From assembly GCF_001612745.1 (NCBI RefSeq), contig NZ_BDBA01000120.1:1-39725 (forward strand): a DNA stretch of 39,725 bases. Direction: 5' to 3'. This DNA is from Nocardia amamiensis NBRC 102102. Its GTDB lineage: Bacteria > Actinomycetota > Actinomycetes > Mycobacteriales > Mycobacteriaceae. Both the position numbers and the translations under genes were made by a program. Below are positions 31,091 to 38,209 of this stretch, piece after piece; positions within the stretch are counted from its first letter, which is position 1; the number at the start of each line of letters is the position of its first letter. The notes beneath the pieces are model-generated. The model was not told the DNA's origin. It made no database searches and saw only the letters and a list, made by a program, of their open reading frames with translations.

Positions 31091-31822
31091 ATGCAGGCAC
31101 CCACCGTCGGCTTCATCTACCCCGACCACGCGGCCGAGGGCGACTACCCGCTCGCGGCCGCGGCCCTCGGCGCGCACCTTCCGGTAGCCCACATCTACGG
31201 CACCGATCTGCACGCCGTCCCCGAACTGCTCGACTTGGGCAGCCCGGAGAAATTGCGCGTCGGCGCGGCACTGCTCGCCCGGCACCGGCCTGACGCGGTC
31301 GTCTGGGCGTGCACCTCCGGCAGTTTCGTATACGGACCCGCGGGCGCTCGCGAGCAGGTGCGCGCACTGGCCGAGGTGGCGGGCGTGCCCGCGACCAGCA
31401 CCAGCCTCGCCTTCGTCGATGCCGTGCACACGCTCGGGTTGCGTTCGGTCGCGGTCGCGGCCAGCTATCCCGACGAGGTGGCCCGGCTTTTCGTGGCGTT
31501 TCTCGCCGACGCAGGCATCGACGTCGTCTCCATGTCCAGCGCCGGTATCGACACCGCCGCCGAGGTCGGCACGCTCACTCCGGTCCAGGTGTTGCGGCTG
31601 GCGGTCGACAACGACCACCCGGACGCACAGGCCCTGCTGATTCCCGACACCGCCATGCACACCATGGCGGTGCTGCCGGACCTGGAAGCTACGCTGGGCA
31701 AACCGGTGCTGACGGCCAATCAGGTCACGATCTGGGCAGGCCTGCGGCTGGCCGGCGCCGATCCGGTTGTTTCCGGGTTCGGCACCTTGTTCGCGGAAAG
31801 GCAGATCGATGTCCGTCGTTGA
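31091..31822 (+). CDS. Second maleate-isomerase-like paralogue lacking one catalytic cysteine
   Basis: The 243-residue protein aligns along its length with the product of the preceding gene. The first active-site motif is kept (C74 in VWACTSGSF), as is GKPVLTANQVTIWAGL. At the second motif the first protein has VSCTNLPTYD and this one IPDTAMHTMA, so D186 replaces the cysteine. A two-base isomerase or racemase mechanism is therefore unlikely; a single-Cys enzyme, a decarboxylase-like activity or a partner subunit is possible. AAGGAAAG precedes ATG 31091. Its end overlaps the GntR start by 14 bp. Confidence 0.87.
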   Translation: MQAPTVGFIYPDHAAEGDYPLAAAALGAHLPVAHIYGTDLHAVPELLDLGSPEKLRVGAALLARHRPDAVVWACTSGSFVYGPAGAREQVRALAEVAGVPATSTSLAFVDAVHTLGLRSVAVAASYPDEVARLFVAFLADAGIDVVSMSSAGIDTAAEVGTLTPVQVLRLAVDNDHPDAQALLIPDTAMHTMAVLPDLEATLGKPVLTANQVTIWAGLRLAGADPVVSGFGTLFAERQIDVRR

Positions 31823-32474
31823 TTTCGAGCCGGTGAACCGGCAGTCGACCGCGGAGATGATCGCCGATCGGCTCCGCGAGGCGATCATGCGCGGCACCCT
31901 CGCGCCGGGATCGCAGCTCGGCGAAGCGGATCTGGCCGCGCAGTTCGCCGTCTCCCGCGGGCCGGTGCGCGAGGCGATGCAGCGCTTGGTGTCCGAGGGC
32001 CTGCTGCACAGCATCCGCCACCGCGGGATCTTCGTCATCGAACTGAGCCTCGACGATGTCATCGATATCTACCGGGCCAGAACGGCACTGGAAGGCGGCG
32101 CGCTCGAGCTGATCCTGGACGGCCGCCGCCCGATCGCCTACGAGGCGCTCGGACCCAGCGTCGAGGAGATGGTCGCTTGCGCCGACCGCGGCGACGCAGT
32201 GGGAGTGTCCGACGCCGACCAGGCCTTCCACGAGGCCCTGGTGGAGAGCGCCGCCAGCCCGCGGCTGGTCCGCGCCGCACGCACCTTGCTGATCGAGACG
32301 CGAATGTGCCTGGGCGCCTTGCAAACCACCTACCCCGACCTCCGCGAACAGGCGCGCGAACACGTCGACCTGCGCGAGGCGATCGCCACCGCCGCCCCCG
32401 ACCGAGCTCGCGCCCTCCTCGCCGAGCACATGGACGACGCGGTGCAACGGCTCCGCCACCAGATCGGCAGCTAG
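31809..32474 (+). CDS. GntR-family regulator, FCD subfamily
   Basis: The 221-residue protein has an N-terminal winged helix of the GntR type (STAEMIADRLREAIMRGTLAPGSQLGEADLAAQFAVSRGPVREAMQRLVSEGLL; about 13-70). The helical FCD effector domain follows, with DDVIDIYRARTALEGGALE, ADQAFHEALVESAASPRL and EHVDLREAIATAAPDRARALLAEHM, including the usual metal-ligand histidines. Its start overlaps the upstream isomerase gene, so its level follows the pathway. It most likely binds ATTGTCRACAATCCGA at 25731 and 30276 and is released by a carboxylate-type pathway compound. Confidence 0.92.
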   Translation: MSVVDFEPVNRQSTAEMIADRLREAIMRGTLAPGSQLGEADLAAQFAVSRGPVREAMQRLVSEGLLHSIRHRGIFVIELSLDDVIDIYRARTALEGGALELILDGRRPIAYEALGPSVEEMVACADRGDAVGVSDADQAFHEALVESAASPRLVRAARTLLIETRMCLGALQTTYPDLREQAREHVDLREAIATAAPDRARALLAEHMDDAVQRLRHQIGS

Positions 32475-32633
32475 CCAATGCCTCGCCTCTTGGCGCCGAT
32501 GCAGCGGTCGACAGTATCCGTGGAAGTCTGGACAACCGCCGACGCCGATCGCAGCGCCCGGTCACCGGTCGGCCCACGCATGCGGCGATTACCTCTGTGC
32601 GCCCTTAGGCGGGTCTTCGGGTGCGCGGCGTCG

Positions 32634-33056
32634 TTAGCGGGAGAGGAAATCGAGCAGCATGCGGAATTCCGGGAGCGACAGGTAGCCGTCGCCATCGCGG
32701 TCGGCCGCGGCCAGCAGGGCGTCGGCCGGTTCGTCGATGCGGCCCGCGCCGACGTGGCGGATGAGTGATTCGAGTTCCTCGACCGAGATGAGGCCGTCGC
32801 CGTTGATGTCGAAGACCTTGAACGCGGCGTCGGCGTCGGTCACCTCGATGCGGCCGCCGACCAGCGCGGCGTCGAATTCCGCACGCGAGACCAGGAAGTC
32901 GCCGTTGGTGTCGGCGGCGGCGACCATCCGCTCGACCGCTTCCACATCGACATCCAAGCCGAGCGCCCGGATCCCCGTCGTGATGTCCGCTACCGAGACG
33001 AGTCCGTCGCCGTCCCGATCCCACAACCCGAACGTATCGACCGGTCGTTCACTCAT
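32634..33056 (-). CDS. Calmodulin-like protein with four EF-hands
   Basis: The 140-residue soluble protein is built of four EF-hand loops: 13-24 (DRDGDGLVSVAD), 49-60 (DTNGDFLVSRAE), 83-94 (DINGDGLISVEE) and 119-130 (DRDGDGYLSLPE). They are paired like calmodulin or calerythrin and joined by helices of the expected length. All loops have the 1, 3 and 5 acidic/Asn ligands and Gly at 6 except loop 2 (Phe). Loop 1 has Asp instead of Glu at position 12, which often lowers Ca2+ affinity. There is no signal peptide, so it is cytosolic and most likely a Ca2+ sensor or buffer. It is a single gene with unrelated neighbours. Confidence 0.95.
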   Translation of the reverse strand: MSERPVDTFGLWDRDGDGLVSVADITTGIRALGLDVDVEAVERMVAAADTNGDFLVSRAEFDAALVGGRIEVTDADAAFKVFDINGDGLISVEELESLIRHVGAGRIDEPADALLAAADRDGDGYLSLPEFRMLLDFLSR

Positions 33057-33372
33057 CGCCCACTACCTTCGCCGCCACTGCCTACCCGTGGCCGCCATCG
33101 GACTCCGCGTACGACGGCCACCGCACACACTGTACGGATTCCATTGGGGCGGCGCGGCTCCGATTCGCTGTGGGCAACGCCCATCCGCTAGGGCGCGTAC
33201 GGTCGGTGACCACACTGATGCGGCTGAGCCCGGCTTGTAGGCTACGGCTGACAACCCATCGATCGGCTCACCTCAGGCGGATTGACCCGCTTCGAACCAC
33301 GGGTGCGCAACGGCGGGGATTTCAGGCGACATCATCGCGGACTCGGATTGCCGAATCCCCTTGTTACGCGGG
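33057..33372. other. 316-bp region upstream of the EF-hand gene
   Basis: This should contain the EF-hand gene promoter and the 3' end of the DUF4345 transcript. I see no convincing -35/-10 pair. Only a short GGATT/AATCC hairpin near 33346-33359 could mark the DUF4345 terminator. No plausible coding frame is seen. Confidence 0.4.
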
Positions 33373-33789
33373 TCAACTCATGGCGGCAATACGTCCCGGC
33401 GCCGGCTTCCCGAGTCGCTTCTCGTCGGCGTCGGCGAGCCAGAACCAGATCGGCGGCAATACGACTTCGATTGCGGTCAGCACGATCTGGAACCAGTGCG
33501 GCCAGCCGTACACGGCGACCGAGACGAAACGAGCGACGGCGCCGAGCAGGAAGATTCCCGCCAGCCAGCGAATCGCGGCCGACGGAATCGGCGATTGCCG
33601 CGCCGCCCAGATCCAGACAACGCCGTATCCGATGAAGATCGCACCGAAGAACCGGGATTGACTGTCCGCGGTCACGCCGGAAGAACCCATATCGGGTATC
33701 CCGTCGATGCCGAGTGCGATGTGCATGAACCCGATCGCCACGCAGGCAATACCCATGGCCATGGACAGCCACTTCAGTGCAGCGGACAT
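33373..33789 (-). CDS. DUF4345 four-helix membrane protein
   Basis: The 138-residue protein has four membrane helices (ALKWLSMAMGIACVAIGFMHIALG, RFFGAIFIGYGVVWIWAA, IRWLAGIFLLGAVARFVSVAVYG, IVLTAIEVVLPPIWFWLA). The G-rich RFFGAIFIGYG segment is typical of DUF4345. It is divergent from a TetR regulator whose two operator-like sites lie at 33853-33910, so its expression is probably repressed by that protein. The function of the family is unknown. Confidence 0.85.
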   Translation of the reverse strand: MSAALKWLSMAMGIACVAIGFMHIALGIDGIPDMGSSGVTADSQSRFFGAIFIGYGVVWIWAARQSPIPSAAIRWLAGIFLLGAVARFVSVAVYGWPHWFQIVLTAIEVVLPPIWFWLADADEKRLGKPAPGRIAAMS

Positions 33790-33852
33790 ACATCCCTCCC
33801 GGAAGCACGTGTTCGAAAAGACGCCCGGCGGGTCTCGTCGAGCACCGATCGT

Positions 33853-33910
33853 CTTAGTAGACGTCTGCCTACTAAGACGGTACGACCTTGGTAGACAGAC
33901 GTCAACTAAG
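33853..33910. promoter_or_regulatory. Two inverted 24-bp operator copies upstream of tetR
   Basis: Site 1 (33853-33876) is flanked by a perfect CTTAGTAG/CTACTAAG inverted repeat. Site 2 (33887-33910) starts CTTGGTAG and ends ACTAAG. The reverse complement of site 1 matches site 2 at 21 of 24 positions (both contain CAGACGTC). The starts of the two sites are 34 bp apart. They end 8 bp before the GTG of tetR and lie between it and the DUF4345 gene, fitting co-operative TetR binding. Confidence 0.75.
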
Positions 33911-33918
33911 CTTGTGCG

Positions 33919-34506
33919 GTGACGTCCCGCCGCCGCCTGTCCCCCGACGAGCGCCGCCGCGTACTACTCGACGCAGGCGCGAAGCTGTTCGCCGAACACT
34001 CCTACGACGCCGTGCTCATGGAGGACGTCGCCGCCGCGGCAGGCGTATCCCGCGCGCTGCTCTACCGGCACTTCCCGAGCAAGCGCGACTTGTTCGCGGC
34101 CGTCTACCAACTCGCGTCCGACCAACTGCTGGTCGCCACGACCTTCGACGCCCGAGCCCCGCTGGCCGACCAACTGGCCGCAGGCCTGGACACCCACTTC
34201 GACTACTTCGAGTCCAACGCCAACACCGTGCTCGCCGCCAACCGCGTGCTCGCTGCCGACCCCACCATCCAGGCGATCATCACGGGCGAACTCGGCGAGC
34301 TGCGCGAACGCGTACTCGACGCGCTGGAACTGCATGGGCGGCAGCGCGCGACCGTCTCCGCGATCCTGATGAGCTGGTTGACCTTCGTCCGGGTACTCAC
34401 CGTCGACTGGCTGGAGAACGGCACGCTGACCCGCGCCGAGATGCGCGAGACATCACTCGGCGCTCTTCTGGGAGCCCTGCGGCCGATCATCGCTCTCGAT
34501 CTCTGA
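33919..34506 (+). CDS. TetR-family transcriptional regulator
   Basis: The 195-residue protein has a TetR DNA-binding domain (PDERRRVLLDAGAKLFAEHSYDAVLMEDVAAAAGVSRALLYRHFPSKRDLFAAVYQLA; about 8-62) and a helical ligand domain (DQLAAGLDTHFDYFESNANTVLAANRVLA, ATVSAILMSWLTFVRVLTVDWLENG). Start GTG 33919. It is divergent from the DUF4345 membrane protein and sits directly behind a duplicated 24-bp operator, so it probably represses both genes. The inducer is unknown. Confidence 0.9.
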   Translation: MTSRRRLSPDERRRVLLDAGAKLFAEHSYDAVLMEDVAAAAGVSRALLYRHFPSKRDLFAAVYQLASDQLLVATTFDARAPLADQLAAGLDTHFDYFESNANTVLAANRVLAADPTIQAIITGELGELRERVLDALELHGRQRATVSAILMSWLTFVRVLTVDWLENGTLTRAEMRETSLGALLGALRPIIALDL

Positions 34507-34528
34507 TCGGCGCGGCGAAGGTCTTCGT

Positions 34529-35203
34529 TCATGTTGCCAGGAAGGTTCTAACGGCTTCGTCACTGGTGAGATGGTTGGCGCCGACGCTCACATCGATCGT
34601 TGGGTAGTTTCTGCGCACGGAGTCGGCGATGTTGGAGAGCCGATCGGCGACTATTGCGGGGTCGCGCAGCGATTCTTGTCTCAGGCCGTCGAAGCCGGGG
34701 AATCCATCGGCGACCAGTGTTACGTCAGGGTTATCGATGATGTTGTCGTAGGTTTGAAATTTCACGCTGACGATCTTGGATGTGTCCACGCGGCCCGGGG
34801 TGGTGAATACTCGGTCGCTGACGCCTTCGACGAAGTTGGCTGCCGAGTGCCCGTCCGCGGCCATCGGATGCACACGGATTCGGTTGGCGTCGATACCCAG
34901 TACCATGCCCGCGGGATGGAACCGCATTGTGCCGTCACGGACATCGATCCAGCTCGTTATCGTTCCGTACACGCCGGCGATGTCAGTGCCATCCGTCAGG
35001 TATACGATGTCTCCGGCGCTGCTGTGCGACGCTGTCCGAATATAGCCTTCCTCGCCTGTGGCTTCTCTTCCGCGAAAAGCCCGGGGAAATACTTGCTCGA
35101 CTTGCCACAGGCGTGCTCCGTTATAGAACGTATCCAGCGGTGCGGACGGACCTGGATTCCGACAGCGGAGGCGGGGATGGCGGGTCGCCGGTATCGAGCC
35201 CAT
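34529..35203 (-). CDS. Unrecognised protein, start unclear, possibly frameshifted
   Basis: From about residue 24 on the sequence is protein-like (DTFYNGARLWQVEQVFPRAF, EEGYIRTASHSSAGDIVYLTDG, GVYGTITSWIDVRDGTMRF, SVGANHLTSDEAVRTFLAT), but the first 23 residues read as out-of-frame Arg/Pro-rich noise. In the neighbouring frame upstream (35121-35375) another protein-like stretch runs into a stop exactly where this one becomes sensible, so one longer gene broken by a frameshift is likely. Third-position GC is clearly lower than in the surrounding genes, suggesting foreign origin. I do not recognise a family. Confidence 0.55.
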   Translation of the reverse strand: MGSIPATRHPRLRCRNPGPSAPLDTFYNGARLWQVEQVFPRAFRGREATGEEGYIRTASHSSAGDIVYLTDGTDIAGVYGTITSWIDVRDGTMRFHPAGMVLGIDANRIRVHPMAADGHSAANFVEGVSDRVFTTPGRVDTSKIVSVKFQTYDNIIDNPDVTLVADGFPGFDGLRQESLRDPAIVADRLSNIADSVRRNYPTIDVSVGANHLTSDEAVRTFLAT

Positions 35204-35420
35204 GGTGAAACCCCTTATCAGCGTTCCGAAGTTCTTCGGCTACGCCCTCGGCTCCACGAGCGATGGGCCTGACGCCGTGTTTGGCAGACGCCCTTGCTCC
35301 CCTCATGATCTCGCTGCTCAAGTGCTGGGTGAGCTGAACCAATTTCCGCATCAGCAGGTCGGATCGGATCAGCAAGACAACGCCGCCCTCGGCCAGATCG
35401 CCCCGGCTTCCTCATCACCG
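35121..35420 (-). pseudogene. Possible upstream part of a frameshifted gene
   Basis: A frame without a normal start codon reads GDLAEGGVVLLIRSDLLM, RKLVQLTQHLSSEIMRGA, RASAKHGVRPIARGAEGVAE, ELRNADKGFHHGLDTGDPP and stops at 35121, overlapping the start of the 34529-35203 frame. A TTG at 35375 is the only usual start codon. Composition and codon use look coding. It may be the N-terminal half of the next gene, separated by a +1/-1 slip, or a small independent helical protein. Confidence 0.4.
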
Positions 35421-35619
35421 CGTGGCACCGTCACCAGCACATGCATGGCCATGTGACCCCGACCGCTGGCCGGGGACGCCGCCGAGTCGACCTCGAAACC
35501 GTTAGTCGGACAATGCTCGTCATTGCGTGTATCTGCGGATAAGGCAGGGGTGCAATGAATGGCGGCATGACCTTGGGTGAGGTCGCTGGCGACAAGCTCC
35601 GGACCGGTCGGGGCAGGAG

Positions 35620-36027
35620 TCAGCAGATGAGAGTGGGATCCTGTGGCACGGGCAGGTGCCAGCATTGCAGAGTGTCGAGCAGGCGGTCGGGAGATTGCAC
35701 GTGCACGACCTGGTCGAGTTGGTTGGGCTGGCCGGGCTGTCGGATCTCGACGCGGTGCGGCCCTGCGGGCAGGTTGTAGGCCAACGAGTAGGCGTGGCCC
35801 TGGCCGACGGTGCACGGGTGGCCGCTACAGCTCCTGTTCTGGCCATCGATCCACACTTCTACGCTGATCGACCGTGCATCGTCGGAATCCGGCAAGCCCA
35901 CCACTATCCGGCCGCGACCTTCCATCACAGATGCCGGATGGGCTCCGAGTGCATCCCCGGCAGCGGCGGTGACCAGCGCCGCGCCGCCGGCAAGGACTGC
36001 GACGGTTGCCGCAACGCTTCGCATCAT
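35620..36027 (-). CDS. Secreted small protein with signal peptide
   Basis: The 135-residue precursor has an N-terminal signal peptide (MMRSVAATVAVLAGGAALVTAAAG) with a likely AxA-type cleavage near residue 24-29. The mature domain of about 105 residues is beta-rich (GRIVVGLPDSDDARSISVEVWIDG, AYSLAYNLPAGPHRVEIRQPG) with four cysteines, two near the middle (SCSGHPC) and two near the end (QCW, LIC), which could form disulfides outside the cell. ATG 36027 has GGAAGGG 9 nt upstream. I do not recognise the family; an Ig-like or carbohydrate-binding-like fold is a guess. Confidence 0.75.
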   Translation of the reverse strand: MMRSVAATVAVLAGGAALVTAAAGDALGAHPASVMEGRGRIVVGLPDSDDARSISVEVWIDGQNRSCSGHPCTVGQGHAYSLAYNLPAGPHRVEIRQPGQPNQLDQVVHVQSPDRLLDTLQCWHLPVPQDPTLIC

Positions 36028-36384
36028 TGAACTCAACCCTTCCGTTACCGCGCCACGCAGGCGATGCCGAGGTTTGTGCCGGTGGCGACTTCCACGGTGA
36101 TGCTCGTCTCGGCGAGGTCCTCCGCCGAAAGTCATTGCGCTCCTTGTTGCCCGACTCGGAGCCGGATCGTATCCGTGGTCGGCGAGCATCGCAGCTATTG
36201 GGAATACACGGATCCGGTTCGGTGGCATCCTCCGGAAGACCGTCAGCCCATACAAGGACGATAAAGCGCTCCTCGAGAGACAAGCCCATCACAATGTGGG
36301 GAAACATCGCCTACCGGACGATCGGCGAAATGTTCACCGGTCCCGGAAGCCTGCCGCTTCGCGACGCTGGTCGCGCCTGAGGGA
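36028..36384. other. 357-bp region with possible gene remnants
   Basis: On the minus strand, 36045-36131 reads LSAEDLAETSITVEVATGTN and LGIACVAR before a stop; this is protein-like but has no start. A second frame from ATG 36307 opens MFPHIVMGLSLEERFIVLVW and then becomes Arg-rich. These could be two pieces of one decayed gene. No terminator for truB is obvious. Confidence 0.35.
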
Positions 36385-37284
36385 TCAGAGATTGGCCGGG
36401 CGGACGACCATCACCGAGGACGCGCGGTTGCCGGACTCCCGCAGCAGGGCGATGGCCCGGCCCGCGGGGTCGATGGCGGCGCAGACGCCGGGGATTCCGA
36501 CGGGGGCGAGCCAGCGTCCGTTGCGCAGGTCGTCGGCCTGCTTCTCGTCGATGTCCCGGTGCGGGAACGCGGTTCGAATCGCGGCGTCGATATCCAGGCT
36601 CAGCGATGGCGCGCCCGATTCCGCGGCGGCCGCCAGCTCGTCCAGGGTGCGGGCGTGTTCGAGGGTGAACGGGCCGACGCTGGTGCGGCGCAACGCGGTC
36701 AGGTGACCGCCGACGCCGAGCGCGGCGCCCAGGTCGCGGGCGAGTGCCCGCACGTAGGTGCCCGAGGAGCATTCGACCACCGCGTCCAGGTCCACGAAAT
36801 CACCGGCGTCGCGGCGGGACAGCACGTCGAAGCGCGACACCGTGACCGGGCGGGCGGCCAGCTGCACGTCTTCGCCGGCACGGTGGCGCGCGTACGCGCG
36901 TTCGCCGCCCACTTTGATCGCGCTGACCGTGGCGGGGACTTGGTCGATGTCACCGGTCAGTTCGGTGATACGCGCGACGATGTCGGCGTCGGTGAGGTGG
37001 CCGGCCGGGGTGGTAGCGAGGACCTCGCCCTCGGCGTCGTCGGTGGTGGTGGACTGCCCGAGGCGGATGGTAGCGGTGTACGCCTTGGTCGTCAGGGTGA
37101 GCAGGCCGAGCAGTTTCGTCGCGCGCTCCACGCCGAGCACCAGTACGCCGGTGGCCATCGGGTCCAGTGTGCCCGCGTGCCCGATCTTCTTGGTGCGCAG
37201 CAGCTTCCGGCATTTCGCGACGACGTCGTGGCTGGTCCAACCACCCGCCTTGTCGATGATGAGCAGCCCGCCGAGAGCGTCCAT
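36385..37284 (-). CDS. truB: tRNA pseudouridine-55 synthase
   Basis: TruB converts U55 of the T-loop of all tRNAs to pseudouridine. The 299-residue enzyme has the catalytic motif GHAGTLDPMATGVL with D41, the YTATIRLGQSTTTDDAEG segment, VPATVSAIKVGGERAYARHRAG (motif I/KxxG-x-R-AY), CSSGTYVRALARDLG and a C-terminal PUA-like domain (NGRWLAPVGIPGVCAAIDPAGRAIALL). Its ATG shares one base with the pptT stop (TGATG), so translation is coupled. Confidence 0.97.
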   Translation of the reverse strand: MDALGGLLIIDKAGGWTSHDVVAKCRKLLRTKKIGHAGTLDPMATGVLVLGVERATKLLGLLTLTTKAYTATIRLGQSTTTDDAEGEVLATTPAGHLTDADIVARITELTGDIDQVPATVSAIKVGGERAYARHRAGEDVQLAARPVTVSRFDVLSRRDAGDFVDLDAVVECSSGTYVRALARDLGAALGVGGHLTALRRTSVGPFTLEHARTLDELAAAAESGAPSLSLDIDAAIRTAFPHRDIDEKQADDLRNGRWLAPVGIPGVCAAIDPAGRAIALLRESGNRASSVMVVRPANL

Positions 37285-37952
37285 CAGACGTGCACGATCG
37301 CGGTCAGGATGTATCCGTCGACGATCAGCCATCGGCCGTCGAACGAGCGCAGCGGCGCGCCGCCGTCGGTGGTCTGGCCCGGAACCAGCAGCTCGGTGTG
37401 GAAACTGCCGTGCCCGGAATCGGCGGTGCAGTTCTCGATCTCGAAGGTGATGTGCGCGTCCTCGAAGCCGAGCCAGCGCACCGTCAGCGGGAACCAGGCT
37501 TTGTAGGTGGCTTCTTTGGCGCAGAACAGCAGCCGGTCCAGGTGCAGCGCGGAGTCGGTGGTCTTCAGCCACTCGCGCTCCTGCGGCAGGCTGACCGAGT
37601 CCAGCACGCCGTCCGGCAGCGTGGCATGCGGCTCGGCGTCGATGCCGATGGAACGGAACCGCAGCTTGTGGCCCAGCGCGGCGGCTTGGTAGCCGTCACA
37701 GTGGGTGAGGCTGCCGACGATTCCACGCGGCCATACCGGAGCGCCCCGCTCCCCCTTGCCGATCGCGACCGGAGGCTCGCCGAGCTGCGCCAGCGCCAGC
37801 CGGGCGCAGTGCCGTGCGCCGATGAAATCCCGGCGCCGCTTCTCCACCGACTTGGCGATGAGATGCTCCTCCGCCGGATGCGGCTTCAGATCCTCCGGGT
37901 ACGCCAGCAACTCCGCAGAGGCCACACCGGCGGGCAGAATGTTCTCGATCAT
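37284..37952 (-). CDS. pptT: 4'-phosphopantetheinyl transferase, PptT/Npt type
   Basis: This transferase moves the phosphopantetheine arm of CoA to carrier domains of polyketide synthases, nonribosomal synthetases and carboxylic acid reductases. The 222-residue, Sfp-like but single-domain actinobacterial form has GSLTHCDGY, SIGIDAEPH (D105, E107) and FCAKEATYKAWFPL (E147, K151). It is close to M. tuberculosis PptT and Nocardia Npt. ATG 37952 or GTG 37955 is the start; a -10 box TAGGCT sits 5 nt before the GTG. It is coupled to truB. Confidence 0.95.
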   Translation of the reverse strand: MIENILPAGVASAELLAYPEDLKPHPAEEHLIAKSVEKRRRDFIGARHCARLALAQLGEPPVAIGKGERGAPVWPRGIVGSLTHCDGYQAAALGHKLRFRSIGIDAEPHATLPDGVLDSVSLPQEREWLKTTDSALHLDRLLFCAKEATYKAWFPLTVRWLGFEDAHITFEIENCTADSGHGSFHTELLVPGQTTDGGAPLRSFDGRWLIVDGYILTAIVHV

Positions 37953-37960
37953 CACCGCCG

Positions 37961-37966
37961 AGCCTA
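37961..37966 (-). promoter_or_regulatory. -10 element close to the pptT start
   Basis: TAGGCT on the minus strand ends 5 nt before GTG 37955 and 8 nt before ATG 37952. It suggests a near-leaderless pptT-truB transcript. The -35 is weak. Confidence 0.4.
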
Positions 37967-38209
37967 GCCGAGCCGCAAGGGCCGGTAGCGCAGCGCCATG
38001 TGCCCGCCCATCCCACCGGCTCCCGCACCGGGGCCGCCCAGCCACTGGCGACGGCGACAGCGACGCGCTCCATCGGCGGCACGCGGCGTCGGCGACAACG
38101 CACCATGAGAACCGCAGGCGGGCTATTTCCAGCCAGATCGCTCGTGCTGTCCCGCCCGCGAGGGGCTTCGATCGTCCGCGGCGAAGTGCGCGCCCGTCGC
38201 AATCGGGGA

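Noticed and set aside
24190..31822. Ectoine degradation cluster (eutA, atf, ssd)
   Set aside because: EutA has the same fold as the isomerases and atf/ssd resemble gabT/gabD, but EutB, EutC, EutD, EutE and a MocR-type EnuR regulator are missing; the regulator is GntR/FCD.
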